This document shows positions 17,898 to 26,113 of a DNA stretch of 64,000 nt, piece after piece; position 1 is the stretch's first letter, and every line of letters begins with the position of its first letter. The translations under genes and the position numbers were made by a program. Source of the stretch: Winogradskyella thalassocola (lineage in GTDB: Bacteria; Bacteroidota; Bacteroidia; Flavobacteriales; Flavobacteriaceae); NCBI RefSeq assembly GCF_900099995.1, contig NZ_FNCZ01000005.1, positions 87,456 to 151,455 on the forward strand. Direction: 5' to 3'. The notes below the pieces were generated by a model. It did no database searches and had not been told where the DNA came from. It saw only the letters and a program-made list of their open reading frames with translations.

Positions 17898-20021
17898 TTA
17901 ATCAATTAAGATTTCTAATATTTGAATGGCGGCATCACTAATTTTGGTTCCAGGTCCAAAGACAGCAATAGCTCCAGCATCAAATAAATATTGGTAATCT
18001 TGCTTCGGAATGACGCCTCCGACAATCACCATAATGTCATCGCGACCATAGTTTTTTAGTTCGTCTATTACTTGAGGTACTAATGTTTTATGTCCTGCTG
18101 CTAAGGAAGATATACCTAAGATGTGTACGTCATTTTCAACAGCTTGTTTAGCTGCTTCTTTAGGTGTTTGGAAGAGTGGTCCAATATCGACATCAAAGCC
18201 CACATCGGCATAGCCAGTAGCTACAACTTTTGCGCCTCTATCGTGACCGTCTTGTCCCATTTTTGCGATCATGATTCGAGGTCTACGACCATCTTGTTCT
18301 GCAAATTGGTTGGCAAGTTCTCTTGCTTTTTGGAAACTCTTATCGTCTTTTATTTCTTTGCTGTACACACCTGAAAATGATTTAATTTGTGCTTTGTGTC
18401 GTCCAAATTCAGCTTCTAAAGCATCGCTTATTTCGCCTAATGTTGCACGTTTTCTTGCTGCATCTACCGCTAAAGCTAATAAATTTCCCTCACTTGTCTT
18501 TGCGGCTTCTGTTAATTTTGACAATGCTTCGGTTACAGCAGAATTATCACGACTTGCTTTTATGCTGTTTAAGCGTTCGATTTGTTGTAGTCTAACCGTT
18601 TGGTTATCAACTTCTAGAGTTGAAATCGGATCTTCTTGTTCTAAGCGGTATTTATTAACGCCAACAATAACATCTTGAGTTGAGTCTATTCGGGCTTGTT
18701 TGCGAGCTGCAGCTTCTTCGATTCGTAGTTTTGGAATACCAGCCTCAATCGCTTTGGTCATGCCGCCTAAATCCTCAACTTCTTGGATTAACTTCCAGGC
18801 TTCATTAACGATATCGTCAGTTAATTTTTCAAGATAATAGCTGCCAGCCCAGGGGTCAACGGTTTTTGTAATATGAGTTTCTTCTTGTAAGTAAATCTGT
18901 GTGTTTCTTGCGATACGAGCAGAAAAGTCAGTTGGTAAGGCAATTGCTTCGTCTAGAGCGTTGGTGTGCAGGCTTTGTGTACCACCAAAAGCAGCTGCAG
19001 AAGCTTCAATACAAGTTCGTGCTACATTATTAAAAGGATCTTGCTCAGTTAAACTCCAGCCAGAGGTTTGGCAATGGGTTCTTAGTGCTAATGATTTTTG
19101 ATTCTTTGGGTTAAATTGCTTTACGAGTTTCGCCCAAAGCATACGGGCTGCACGCATTTTTGCGATTTCCATAAAGTGATTCATGCCAATGGCCCAAAAG
19201 AACGATAGTCTCGGGGCAAAGGTGTCAATATCCATACCTGCTTCAAGGCCTTTTCTGATGTATTCTAAGCCGTCTGCTAAAGTGTATGCTAATTCAATAT
19301 CACAAGTGGCTCCAGCCTCTTGCATGTGATATCCCGAAATACTGATGCTGTTAAATTTGGGCATGTTCTTACTAGAATATTCAAAGATATCTGAGATAAT
19401 CGTCATAGATGGAGTAGGTGGGTAGATGTAAGTGTTTCTAACCATAAACTCTTTTAAGATGTCATTCTGAATGGTTCCTGCAAGTTGCTCTGGTTGAACC
19501 CCTTGTTCTTCGGCTGCTACAATATAAAATGCCATAATGGGTAAGACGGCTCCATTCATTGTCATAGAAACCGACATCTTATCGAGGGGGATCTGATCGA
19601 ATAAAATTTTCATGTCCTCGACAGAATCAATGGCGACACCAGCTTTACCAACATCACCAACAACACGTTCGTGATCAGAATCGTATCCTCTATGTGTTGC
19701 TAAATCGAAAGCGACTGATAGGCCTTTTTGTCCTGCGGCTAAGTTTCTTCTGTAAAATGCGTTGCTTTCTTCTGCTGTTGAAAACCCAGCATATTGTCTA
19801 ATGGTCCAAGGTCTGCGAACATACATAGTTGAATATGGTCCACGAAGGTTTGGTGCGATACCTGCAACAAAATTAAGATGTTCTAAGTCTTGAATATCCT
19901 CTTTTGAATACGACGATTTTACTCTGATATTTTCAGCAGTTAAAAAGTCGTTCTCGCCTTCAGGATTTAAGCTTCGTGCTTCCTTCTTTAAAATTATATG
20001 TTGAAGATTTTTTCTTGACAT
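17898..20021 (-). CDS. mutB: Methylmalonyl-CoA mutase large (alpha) subunit, B12-dependent
   Basis: Interconverts methylmalonyl-CoA and succinyl-CoA in propionate/odd-chain metabolism. The N-terminal TIM-barrel substrate domain (about residues 60-560) has [16 protein letters not shown] and [15 protein letters not shown]. The C-terminal cobalamin domain shows the base-off motif DGHDRG (in [15 protein letters not shown]) and VGGVIP. The length, 707 aa, is normal for the catalytic subunit. It is the last gene of a four-gene run after udk, divIC-like and the small subunit, 55 bp downstream of the latter. Confidence 0.97.
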   Translation of the reverse strand: MSRKNLQHIILKKEARSLNPEGENDFLTAENIRVKSSYSKEDIQDLEHLNFVAGIAPNLRGPYSTMYVRRPWTIRQYAGFSTAEESNAFYRRNLAAGQKGLSVAFDLATHRGYDSDHERVVGDVGKAGVAIDSVEDMKILFDQIPLDKMSVSMTMNGAVLPIMAFYIVAAEEQGVQPEQLAGTIQNDILKEFMVRNTYIYPPTPSMTIISDIFEYSSKNMPKFNSISISGYHMQEAGATCDIELAYTLADGLEYIRKGLEAGMDIDTFAPRLSFFWAIGMNHFMEIAKMRAARMLWAKLVKQFNPKNQKSLALRTHCQTSGWSLTEQDPFNNVARTCIEASAAAFGGTQSLHTNALDEAIALPTDFSARIARNTQIYLQEETHITKTVDPWAGSYYLEKLTDDIVNEAWKLIQEVEDLGGMTKAIEAGIPKLRIEEAAARKQARIDSTQDVIVGVNKYRLEQEDPISTLEVDNQTVRLQQIERLNSIKASRDNSAVTEALSKLTEAAKTSEGNLLALAVDAARKRATLGEISDALEAEFGRHKAQIKSFSGVYSKEIKDDKSFQKARELANQFAEQDGRRPRIMIAKMGQDGHDRGAKVVATGYADVGFDVDIGPLFQTPKEAAKQAVENDVHILGISSLAAGHKTLVPQVIDELKNYGRDDIMVIVGGVIPKQDYQYLFDAGAIAVFGPGTKISDAAIQILEILID

Positions 20022-20076
20022 TATGAATGTGTTTTTAAGGGTGTAAAGCTACTATAGGTTTTTTCTATAGTGAGTT

Positions 20077-21456
20077 TTACTCCTTGCTTAATCTTTTGAT
20101 TTCCAATTTTTCAGATAGTCTTTTTTCAATGATTGGTTCAATTAAGGTTTTTCGCTTTTCAATTTTCAAAAATGGACTAATTTCTATATCAGTTTTCATT
20201 TTGTCTTCTGAATTTGGATGCTTGTTTGTGCCTAATAAGACTATTTTTTTAGCATCAAAATCGGCTTGTTCTTTAGCTGCACTTTCTTTAAGTTTTCGTT
20301 GAATAGTGCCTTCTTTTAGCTGGCTTAAAAAACCTCCATTGGCTTCAATATCTTTAAAGAGATTTAATGCGTTTTCGGCTAATTGTTCAGTTAAGCTTTC
20401 AATATAATAGGCTCCATCGGCTGGGTTATTTACTTTATCGAAATAGCTTTCATTCTTTAAAACTAAGAGTTGATTTCTGGAGATGCGTTCTCCAAATTCG
20501 TTTGACTTATGAAATAAAGTGTCGTATGGTAAGTTACAAATTACATTTGCTCCACCTAGAATAGCACTCATGCATTCGGTTGTGGTTCGTAACATATTGA
20601 TGTTATAATCGTAAATGGTTTTATTGCGTTTACTTGGAGTGGCAATTATTCTGCAATCTGTACTTGCACCATATTCTGAAGCTAGAGTTGTCCATAGTTG
20701 ACGTAACGCTCTGATTTTGGCAATTTCAAAGAAGTAGTTTGAACCTGTAGCTACGTTAAAGGTTACTTCAACTTCGCTTGGGGACCAGTTTTTACTACCT
20801 TCAAAATGATTTAAGTATTCGTTAGCATGTGCTAAGCTATACGCTAATTGTTGCACTATGGTGGCGCCGGCATTTTGATATAAACCTAAATCAACACTAA
20901 TTTGATTGGTTGATTTAACAATAGAATCTAATTTACTGTGATCGTCGTTGAGGTTGTCGTACCAATTGCCTGTTTTGGCTAGGTTGCCAATGATGTCTGT
21001 ATGGATATTTACTCGAGACTCTTCGACTGCGCTCAGAGTGACATCAAGGATGTTTTCAACATAGTTTTTAGAAAGAAAATCACATTTAACATCAATACTT
21101 GTTTTAGTCAGGTCGATATCTTGAAACAAATCCTTAATGGAAACAGTTTCTGATTCAATATTGAATATTAAACTTTCTGCACCACGGTTTATCGCATCTA
21201 AAGCTTTCGAATTGGCAGTTTTGGCATCAATGACTGCAATAGATTGGCAGATTTTCCAATCGGTGGCTTTACTGTTTGAAATTTCTGGTAATGTTTCAAA
21301 TTCATCAGCGTGGTAAAATGGTTTCACATTAATACCTTCGTTGGTTTTCCAGATTAGCGTGTCGTTGTAATCTGCACCTTTGAGATCTACTTGTATTTTT
21401 TGTTTCCATGCTTTTGAGGACATGGGTTCAAAATCTTTAAATAATGATTTACTCAT
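20077..21456 (-). CDS. mutA: Methylmalonyl-CoA mutase small (beta) subunit
   Basis: This subunit is related to the TIM-barrel domain of the mutase, but at 459 aa it lacks the C-terminal cobalamin-binding domain, as in two-subunit bacterial enzymes. It is the structural partner of the downstream 707-aa subunit. Its start overlaps the divIC-like gene by 8 bp. Residues 139-147 (VTLSAVEES) are encoded by a GC-rich REP-like palindrome inserted in frame (21015-21042), which may be a recent insertion in an otherwise normal gene. Confidence 0.94.
   Translation of the reverse strand: MSKSLFKDFEPMSSKAWKQKIQVDLKGADYNDTLIWKTNEGINVKPFYHADEFETLPEISNSKATDWKICQSIAVIDAKTANSKALDAINRGAESLIFNIESETVSIKDLFQDIDLTKTSIDVKCDFLSKNYVENILDVTLSAVEESRVNIHTDIIGNLAKTGNWYDNLNDDHSKLDSIVKSTNQISVDLGLYQNAGATIVQQLAYSLAHANEYLNHFEGSKNWSPSEVEVTFNVATGSNYFFEIAKIRALRQLWTTLASEYGASTDCRIIATPSKRNKTIYDYNINMLRTTTECMSAILGGANVICNLPYDTLFHKSNEFGERISRNQLLVLKNESYFDKVNNPADGAYYIESLTEQLAENALNLFKDIEANGGFLSQLKEGTIQRKLKESAAKEQADFDAKKIVLLGTNKHPNSEDKMKTDIEISPFLKIEKRKTLIEPIIEKRLSEKLEIKRLSKE
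21015..21042 (-). repeat. REP-like palindromic repeat inside mutA
   Basis: The minus strand reads GTCACTCT, then GAGCGCAGTCGAAGAG, then TCTC. It can form an ACTCT/AGAGT hairpin. The core GAGCGCAGTCGA is, from memory, that of a repeat widely dispersed between genes of Flavobacteriia. The 28 bp are about 57% GC in an AT-rich gene. Here it is read through in frame within the mutase small subunit. Confidence 0.65.
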
Positions 21457-21775
21457 CTTTTTTTTGTTTCGGAATACTATCTTCGTATTCTATAATGAAG
21501 ATGTCTTCGTTAGGCTTTTTCATGTAATAGGTTTCTCGTGCTGTGCGCTCAATACCTTCGTCTGTGCTTAATTCTTTAATGGCTTTATTGTCTTTAGCCA
21601 TTTCGTTACGGTAGTGTTCTTTTTGGTATTCTAATTCGTTAATATCCCCATTTAATTCATGATGAAACAGCCATGAATGGGCATCAAAAAATAACATCCA
21701 AACCACAAAAACAATCAGAACAATCACATAGATGTTCTTAAATGGTTTTAGATATTTAATATTGAATTTTGACAT
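21449..21775 (-). CDS. FtsB/DivIC family septum formation initiator
   Basis: A short basic N-terminus, one transmembrane helix (about residues 14-32) and a periplasmic coiled coil (LNGDINELEYQKEHYRNEMAKDN region) fit FtsB/DivIC, which bridges FtsL and FtsQ in the divisome. The ERTARETYYMKKPNEDIFII motif after the coiled coil is typical of the family. The length is 108 aa. It starts on the last base of the udk stop codon and runs 8 bp into mutA, so division and propionate metabolism genes are coupled here. Confidence 0.88.
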   Translation of the reverse strand: MSKFNIKYLKPFKNIYVIVLIVFVVWMLFFDAHSWLFHHELNGDINELEYQKEHYRNEMAKDNKAIKELSTDEGIERTARETYYMKKPNEDIFIIEYEDSIPKQKKDE

Positions 21776-22380
21776 TACAAGCGTTCGTTGATTATGGTTT
21801 TAACGATATCTACAGCGACCGTATTGTATTTGTTATTTGGGATAATGATATCAGCATACTCTTTCATTGGCTCTATGAATTGCTGATGCATGGGTTTTAA
21901 AGTCGATTGATAACGTTGAAGCACTTCATTGATGTCACGACCTCGTTCTGTGATATCTCGTCTTAAACGTCGTATTAAGCGCTCATCGGAATCCGCATGT
22001 ACATATATTTTGATATCAAAAAGATCTCTGATTTCAGCATGAGATAATATTAATATCCCTTCAACAATCATCACCTTTCTTGGTTTTGTAACAATAACAT
22101 CGCCTGTTCGGTTGTGTTTTACAAATGAATATACAGGTTGATTAATACTATTCCCTGCTCTTAATTCTTTGAGGTGTTGCTCTAATAATTCAAAATCTAT
22201 GGATCTTGGATGATCAAAGTTAATTTTAACACGTTCTTCAAAACTTAAATGTGAGGTATCCTTGTAATAGGAATCTTGGGATATGACTCCAACTTCACCT
22301 TCTGGTAATTCTTTTAAAATGGTATTTACAACAGTTGTTTTTCCGCAGCCTGTACCACCTGCGATTCCTATAATTAGCAT
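21775..22380 (-). CDS. udk: Uridine kinase
   Basis: Phosphorylates uridine and cytidine in pyrimidine salvage. The P-loop is GIAGGTGCGKTTVV (residues 5-18), with SQDSYYKD, a catalytic base region and FDHPRSIDFELL. The C-terminal lid shows RLIRRLRRDITERGRD. The length, 201 aa, is normal. It heads the run udk - divIC-like - mutA - mutB. Confidence 0.96.
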   Translation of the reverse strand: MLIIGIAGGTGCGKTTVVNTILKELPEGEVGVISQDSYYKDTSHLSFEERVKINFDHPRSIDFELLEQHLKELRAGNSINQPVYSFVKHNRTGDVIVTKPRKVMIVEGILILSHAEIRDLFDIKIYVHADSDERLIRRLRRDITERGRDINEVLQRYQSTLKPMHQQFIEPMKEYADIIIPNNKYNTVAVDIVKTIINERL

Positions 22381-22437
22381 ATTAGTTTTGATTTATTTGA
22401 CTGTTGCAAATTTACTTATTTAAGTAGAATTGTGAAT

Positions 22438-22866
22438 TTATAATTCGGAAACTTTCTCCGGAGTTACAAAGTTGTCAATAGTATTACCCCAACTATTATT
22501 AATATAATTTATAACATCTGCAACTTCTTCATTAGAAAGACCTAAAGGAGCCATTGTGCTATTGTAGGTAATGCCATTTACTTTTATTTCGCCAGACATG
22601 CCATATTTTGCAGCTTTGATGCTTTCGGTTTGATTCTCTCTTAAATAGTCTGAATCTGCTAATGGTGGAAACGCTCTTGGTACACCTTTACCATCTGGTA
22701 AATGACAGGTGATGCACATATCATCATATACAAGTTTGCCGCGTTCAATACTAGCTTTCAATTGCGATGAATCTTGATTGTCAGCGACTAGATTAGATTT
22801 TTTTGTATTTGAATTGCACGAAGCAAATAGTAGTATTGATACTCCTAGAATAATTATTCTTTTCAT
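22438..22866 (-). CDS. c-type cytochrome lipoprotein
   Basis: A lipoprotein signal (MKRIIILGVSILLFASCNS, lipid Cys at about 17) is followed by one heme c domain. The heme-binding motif is CITCH in YDDMCITCHLPDGKGVPRAFPPL, and the axial Met is likely in NSTMAPLG. Length 142 aa. The gene starts inside the end of the sugar dehydrogenase gene (4-bp overlap), so it is a good candidate for that enzyme's electron acceptor. This partnership is inferred from the operon. Confidence 0.92.
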   Translation of the reverse strand: MKRIIILGVSILLFASCNSNTKKSNLVADNQDSSQLKASIERGKLVYDDMCITCHLPDGKGVPRAFPPLADSDYLRENQTESIKAAKYGMSGEIKVNGITYNSTMAPLGLSNEEVADVINYINNSWGNTIDNFVTPEKVSEL

Positions 22867-23963
22867 TTTCTAATCAATTTTACGATACCTAAATCTTCTA
22901 TACCTACGTAAATAAAACCATCAGAGCCTTGTTCTACACATCTTACGCGTCCTAATCCATCGAGTAATCGTTCTTCTTTTATGACTTTATTGTCTTTTAA
23001 AGTACACATGTCTAAATATTTAAACTTGAGAGAACCTACGAGTAGGTTACCATCCCAATCACCATACTTGTCACTCTTAATAAATGCCATTCCGCTTGGT
23101 GCAATTGAAGGATCCCAATAATGAATCGGTTGTTCCATACCTTCTTTTTCGGTGATATCTGTAAATTTTGTGCCAACATAATTTACACCATAACTAATAA
23201 CAGGCCAACCGTAATTTTTTCCAGCTTTAATGATGTTTATTTCATCACCACCTTTAGGGCCGTGTTCGTGAGTCCATATTTGTCTTGAATCTGGATGAAG
23301 CGTCATACCTTGAGGATTTCTGTGTCCATAAGAGTAAATAGCCGTTTTAGCTCCAGCGTCATTAACAAAAGGATTGTCTTCTGGGATAGAGCCATCGTCA
23401 TTTAGGCGATAGATTTTTCCGCCATCTCTTGTAATGTCTTGTGGGTTTTCGTCTCTGTTTCCGCGTTCTCCAATGGAAAAATAGAGGTAGCCTGCATCGT
23501 CAAAAACTAAGCGCGATCCAAAATGTTGGCCTTTTGTAGTGTTCGGTGTGGCTTTATATAAAACTTGTAAGTTTGTTAAACTATTGTTTTCTAGTTTTGC
23601 TCTTGCTATCGATGTGTTTCCTCCGCTGTCTTCACCTTCTGAGGAGGCATAAGAGAAATAAATCCACCCGTTTAGGTCGTAATTAGGATGTAAAATAATA
23701 TCTAATAATCCACCTTGACCACGAACATAGATTTCAGGTAGACCCGAAATACTTGATTTTTTTCCATCTTTAAAATGAATTAATTCACCAGATTTCTCTG
23801 TAATTAACATGGAACCATCAGGAAGAAAGGTAAAACCCCAAGGAATATTAATGTCTGAAACGATAACTTCGTGAGTGTTTTCTGAATTTTTAGGATTTTT
23901 ATCTTGTGCGCATGCTATTGTGCTAGAGAGGATTAACCCGATAATGATGCTTTTCATATCCAT
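22863..23963 (-). CDS. PQQ-dependent sugar dehydrogenase family (soluble glucose dehydrogenase-like)
   Basis: A lipoprotein/Sec-type leader (ends SSTIACAQ) precedes a six-bladed beta-propeller of the GdhB/YliI type: IPWGFTFLPDGSMLITEK, GQGGLLDIILHPNY, HFGSRLVFDDAGYLYFSIGERG, YGHRNPQGMTLHP and HEHGPKGGDEINII. These match residues around PQQ and calcium in soluble aldose dehydrogenases. It oxidises sugars in the periplasm and probably donates to the cytochrome encoded by the overlapping downstream gene. Length 366 aa. Confidence 0.93.
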   Translation of the reverse strand: MDMKSIIIGLILSSTIACAQDKNPKNSENTHEVIVSDINIPWGFTFLPDGSMLITEKSGELIHFKDGKKSSISGLPEIYVRGQGGLLDIILHPNYDLNGWIYFSYASSEGEDSGGNTSIARAKLENNSLTNLQVLYKATPNTTKGQHFGSRLVFDDAGYLYFSIGERGNRDENPQDITRDGGKIYRLNDDGSIPEDNPFVNDAGAKTAIYSYGHRNPQGMTLHPDSRQIWTHEHGPKGGDEINIIKAGKNYGWPVISYGVNYVGTKFTDITEKEGMEQPIHYWDPSIAPSGMAFIKSDKYGDWDGNLLVGSLKFKYLDMCTLKDNKVIKEERLLDGLGRVRCVEQGSDGFIYVGIEDLGIVKLIRK

Positions 23964-24012
23964 AATAGTATTGTCTGAAAAAGATTAAGACTTTAAAGTT
24001 AGACAATTGTTG

Positions 24013-24041
24013 TTGGATTATAAAGAAAAATTATATATTTG
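24013..24041 (+). promoter_or_regulatory. Promoter of tRNA-Pro
   Basis: TTG at 24013-24015 and TATATTTG at 24034-24041, spaced 18 bp, match the flavobacterial consensus TTG-N17-23-TAnnTTTG. The tRNA begins 25 bp after the -7 box. Confidence 0.8.
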
Positions 24042-24066
24042 CAGTCCGAAATTGGGAATACAAATT

Positions 24067-24141
24067 CGGGGTGTAGCGTAGCCCGGTTATCGCGCCACGT
24101 TTGGGACGTGGAGGCCGCAGGTTCGAATCCTGCCACCCCGA
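24067..24141 (+). tRNA. tRNA-Pro (anticodon TGG)
   Basis: The 7-bp acceptor stem CGGGGTG (24067-24073) pairs with CACCCCG (24134-24140), followed by discriminator A. The anticodon stem CCACG/CGTGG encloses loop TTTGGGA with anticodon TGG at 24102-24104. The T arm carries GGTTCGAATCC. CCA is not encoded. A consensus promoter precedes it and a terminator follows 11 bp later. Confidence 0.97.
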
Positions 24142-24152
24142 CTTAATATTGT

Positions 24153-24188
24153 AAAAACCTTGTGAATTTAAAATTTGCAAGGTTTTTT
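24153..24188 (+). terminator. Terminator after tRNA-Pro
   Basis: The AAAACCTTG / CAAGGTTTT stem with an AT-rich loop ends in a run of T. It is placed directly after the tRNA. Confidence 0.85.
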
Positions 24189-24309
24189 GTTGTTATAGAC
24201 TTTAGGTGACTAGGTTTTGTTTAAAATAAATAAGCCTTATTGTGTCTATTTGCTGTACTTATAATGAATTTACTGAGATAAGATATGAAGAATGAATTCT
24301 TCATGATAC

Positions 24310-24555
24310 TTAATAATTAAGACCTAAAAACTCAGCATCACTTAAAGTATTCATAAAAACGATAAGATTTGTTTTTTCTTCTTCCGAGAGTGAAATTCTA
24401 TTGTAGTTCTCTTTTAAAGTAGGATCTAAATTATCAGCTTCTAAAGTTGTAAATTGTCCAAAGCTACCGTAAGGTGCAGTAAATTCTATATTTCTTAATC
24501 TTGGGACTCTAAAACGCATGTAATCTTCAACAAGGCCTGTAATTCTGGTACGTCC
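24310..24555 (-). pseudogene. 3' remnant of a di-heme cytochrome c peroxidase (MauG/CcpA-like)
   Basis: The open frame reads GRTRITGLVEDYMRFRVPRLRN, then IEFTAPYGSFGQFTTLEA, and later LSEEEKTNLIVFMNTLSD. This matches the last ~80 residues of bacterial di-heme cytochrome c peroxidases, where the segment is normally FRVPxLRNxxLTAPYxHDGRFxTLE. The rest of the gene, including both heme motifs, is missing. The upstream part is replaced in the same frame by a piece of an unrelated gene. It is non-functional as a peroxidase. Confidence 0.75.
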
Positions 24556-24750
24556 TGCTTCTTCAGAATCTGAAACTTTAGCGAATTCCTTTTTTTAATG
24601 ATATTTACCATTACAAGCTAATTCAGGCTTATCTATATTAACGTAAAGTTCATTTTTAGTGTAGTCATAAAAAGCAGCGTATTCCACATATGGAATCGTA
24701 GGTTTCAAAAGCATAAACAATGCTAAAAAAAAGTGTAGTTGTTTTCACAT
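24556..24750 (-). pseudogene. 5' remnant of a conserved Bacteroidota small membrane protein with nonsense codons
   Basis: Reading from ATG at 24750 in one frame gives M-stop-KQLHFFLALFMLLKP, then TIPYVEYAAFYDYTKNELYV, then KPELACNGKYH-stop-KKEFAKVSDSEEA. This is the signature of a widespread Bacteroidota protein (KPxxPxxEYxxNYDY..KELC...KPxxxCNGKCxLMKELAK). There are stops at codon 2 (TGA) and after NGKYH (TAA). The same frame runs straight into the cytochrome c peroxidase tail, so the two remnants were joined by a deletion near 24555. The family role is not established. Confidence 0.7.
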
Positions 24751-24992
24751 TTCAAAGGTCTTTAATTATTTTAAAATTTCTTAATGTTTTTAAATTTGAA
24801 ATAGGTGTTATTATTTAGATAAATGAAATATTGAGAAATGATTATCTATTTAAATGCATAAAGAATATATAGATGGAAGATTTTATTCTAGCTTCATCCA
24901 CACGAATTCAATTTTTTGATATTATTTTTAGAGCAATTATTAAAAAGAGTCTTTAATTTCGCAAAGAGAATCTATGCTCCTAATAAACGAAT

Positions 24993-25943
24993 ATGAAAAT
25001 TGATAAATTCGTCCTATGTATTATAGGAATTATAATATTGGCTTACTTTTTTCCGCAATGGGGAATTGAAAATAGCGAAATCCCTATCGACACTATTAGT
25101 GCGATAGGGATTTCGCTTATATTCTTTTTTTATGGACTTAAACTGAATCCAACTCAAATTAAAGCAGGACTTAAAAATTGGAAGTTGCATCTTTTAGTGC
25201 AAGGTTCTACATTTTTAATGTTTCCGTTACTAATTTTACTATTGCGCCCACTTATTCAAAATGAAACACAAGACACCATTTGGTTGGCGTTCTTTTTCTT
25301 AGCAGCATTACCTTCAACAGTCTCATCATCTGTGGTAATGGTAGCTATGGCAAAAGGAAATATACCTGCAGCAATTTTTAATGCAAGTATTTCAGGAATT
25401 ATCGGTATTGTTTTAACACCGCTTTGGATGGGTTTGTTTGTAGATCCTACACAAACAGATTTTGATTTTACAGAGATTTACATCAAACTCATTGTTCAAA
25501 TTATTTTACCTGTAATTTTTGGTCTTTTTCTACAACGGTATTTGGGTGATTTTGCACGTAAACACAGTAGTAAGTTAACCTTGTTTGATAAGTCTATTAT
25601 TCTTTTAATAATCTATAAAAGTTTTGCAGCATCATTTGATAATGACATTTTTAGTGTCGTTTCGCTTGTAGATTTGCTCTTGCTTTTTATTGGCGTTCTA
25701 GTACTATTTACAATTGTTTATTCTCTAACAGGTGTTTTTGCTAGAAAATTACATCTCAATAAGGAAGATCGTATTACTGCACAATTTTGCGGGACTAAAA
25801 AATCATTAGTTCATGGGACTGTTTTCTCAAAAATACTCTTCGGAAATATGGCTACTTTAGGTATTATATTGTTACCGTTAATGTTGTTTCATGCAACACA
25901 AATATTAATTATAAGTGTCATAGCTTCTAGGAAAAGTAACTAA
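24993..25943 (+). CDS. Bile acid:sodium symporter family (SBF-like) transporter
   Basis: The protein has about ten transmembrane helices over 316 aa with the SBF-like features GLKLNPTQIKAGLKNWKLHLLVQ, LAALPSTVSSSVVMVAMAKGN and NASISGIIGI, the last resembling the inverted-repeat core of the fold. It is closest to the YfeH/PF13593 group, whose substrates are poorly known. The 241 bp upstream, back to the pseudogene, hold no gene that I can see. Confidence 0.85.
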   Translation: MKIDKFVLCIIGIIILAYFFPQWGIENSEIPIDTISAIGISLIFFFYGLKLNPTQIKAGLKNWKLHLLVQGSTFLMFPLLILLLRPLIQNETQDTIWLAFFFLAALPSTVSSSVVMVAMAKGNIPAAIFNASISGIIGIVLTPLWMGLFVDPTQTDFDFTEIYIKLIVQIILPVIFGLFLQRYLGDFARKHSSKLTLFDKSIILLIIYKSFAASFDNDIFSVVSLVDLLLLFIGVLVLFTIVYSLTGVFARKLHLNKEDRITAQFCGTKKSLVHGTVFSKILFGNMATLGIILLPLMLFHATQILIISVIASRKSN

Positions 25944-25948
25944 AAACC

Positions 25949-26101
25949 TTAAAACCATTTAAAATGAATACCGGAAGCCACTACAGCCCCTACTAAAACG
26001 ATAAGTATAAGAATAATAATTTTCGCTCCAAATTTTGTTTTCGTATCTTTTTGAAGGATATAATCTCTTGATTCATCCTCTTCTTCTTTTACAAACTTCA
26101 T
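25949..26101 (-). CDS. Small single-pass membrane protein, 50 aa
   Basis: ATG to TAA encodes 50 residues: an acidic N-terminus (KFVKEEEDESRDYI), a short basic stretch (KDTKTKFG) and one transmembrane helix (about residues 27-43) ending HFKWF. It sits 12 bp downstream of the aldehyde dehydrogenase gene on the same strand, so it may be cotranscribed, and its stop is 5 bp from the convergent transporter stop. The layout is that of real small flavobacterial membrane proteins. The function is unknown. Confidence 0.6.
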   Translation of the reverse strand: MKFVKEEEDESRDYILQKDTKTKFGAKIIILILIVLVGAVVASGIHFKWF

Positions 26102-26113
26102 AATTTCTATTTT

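Noticed and set aside
18271-18678. 135-aa open frame on the plus strand inside mutB
   Set aside because: It is a frame shadow of the well-supported B12-dependent mutase gene on the other strand, with no recognisable domain.
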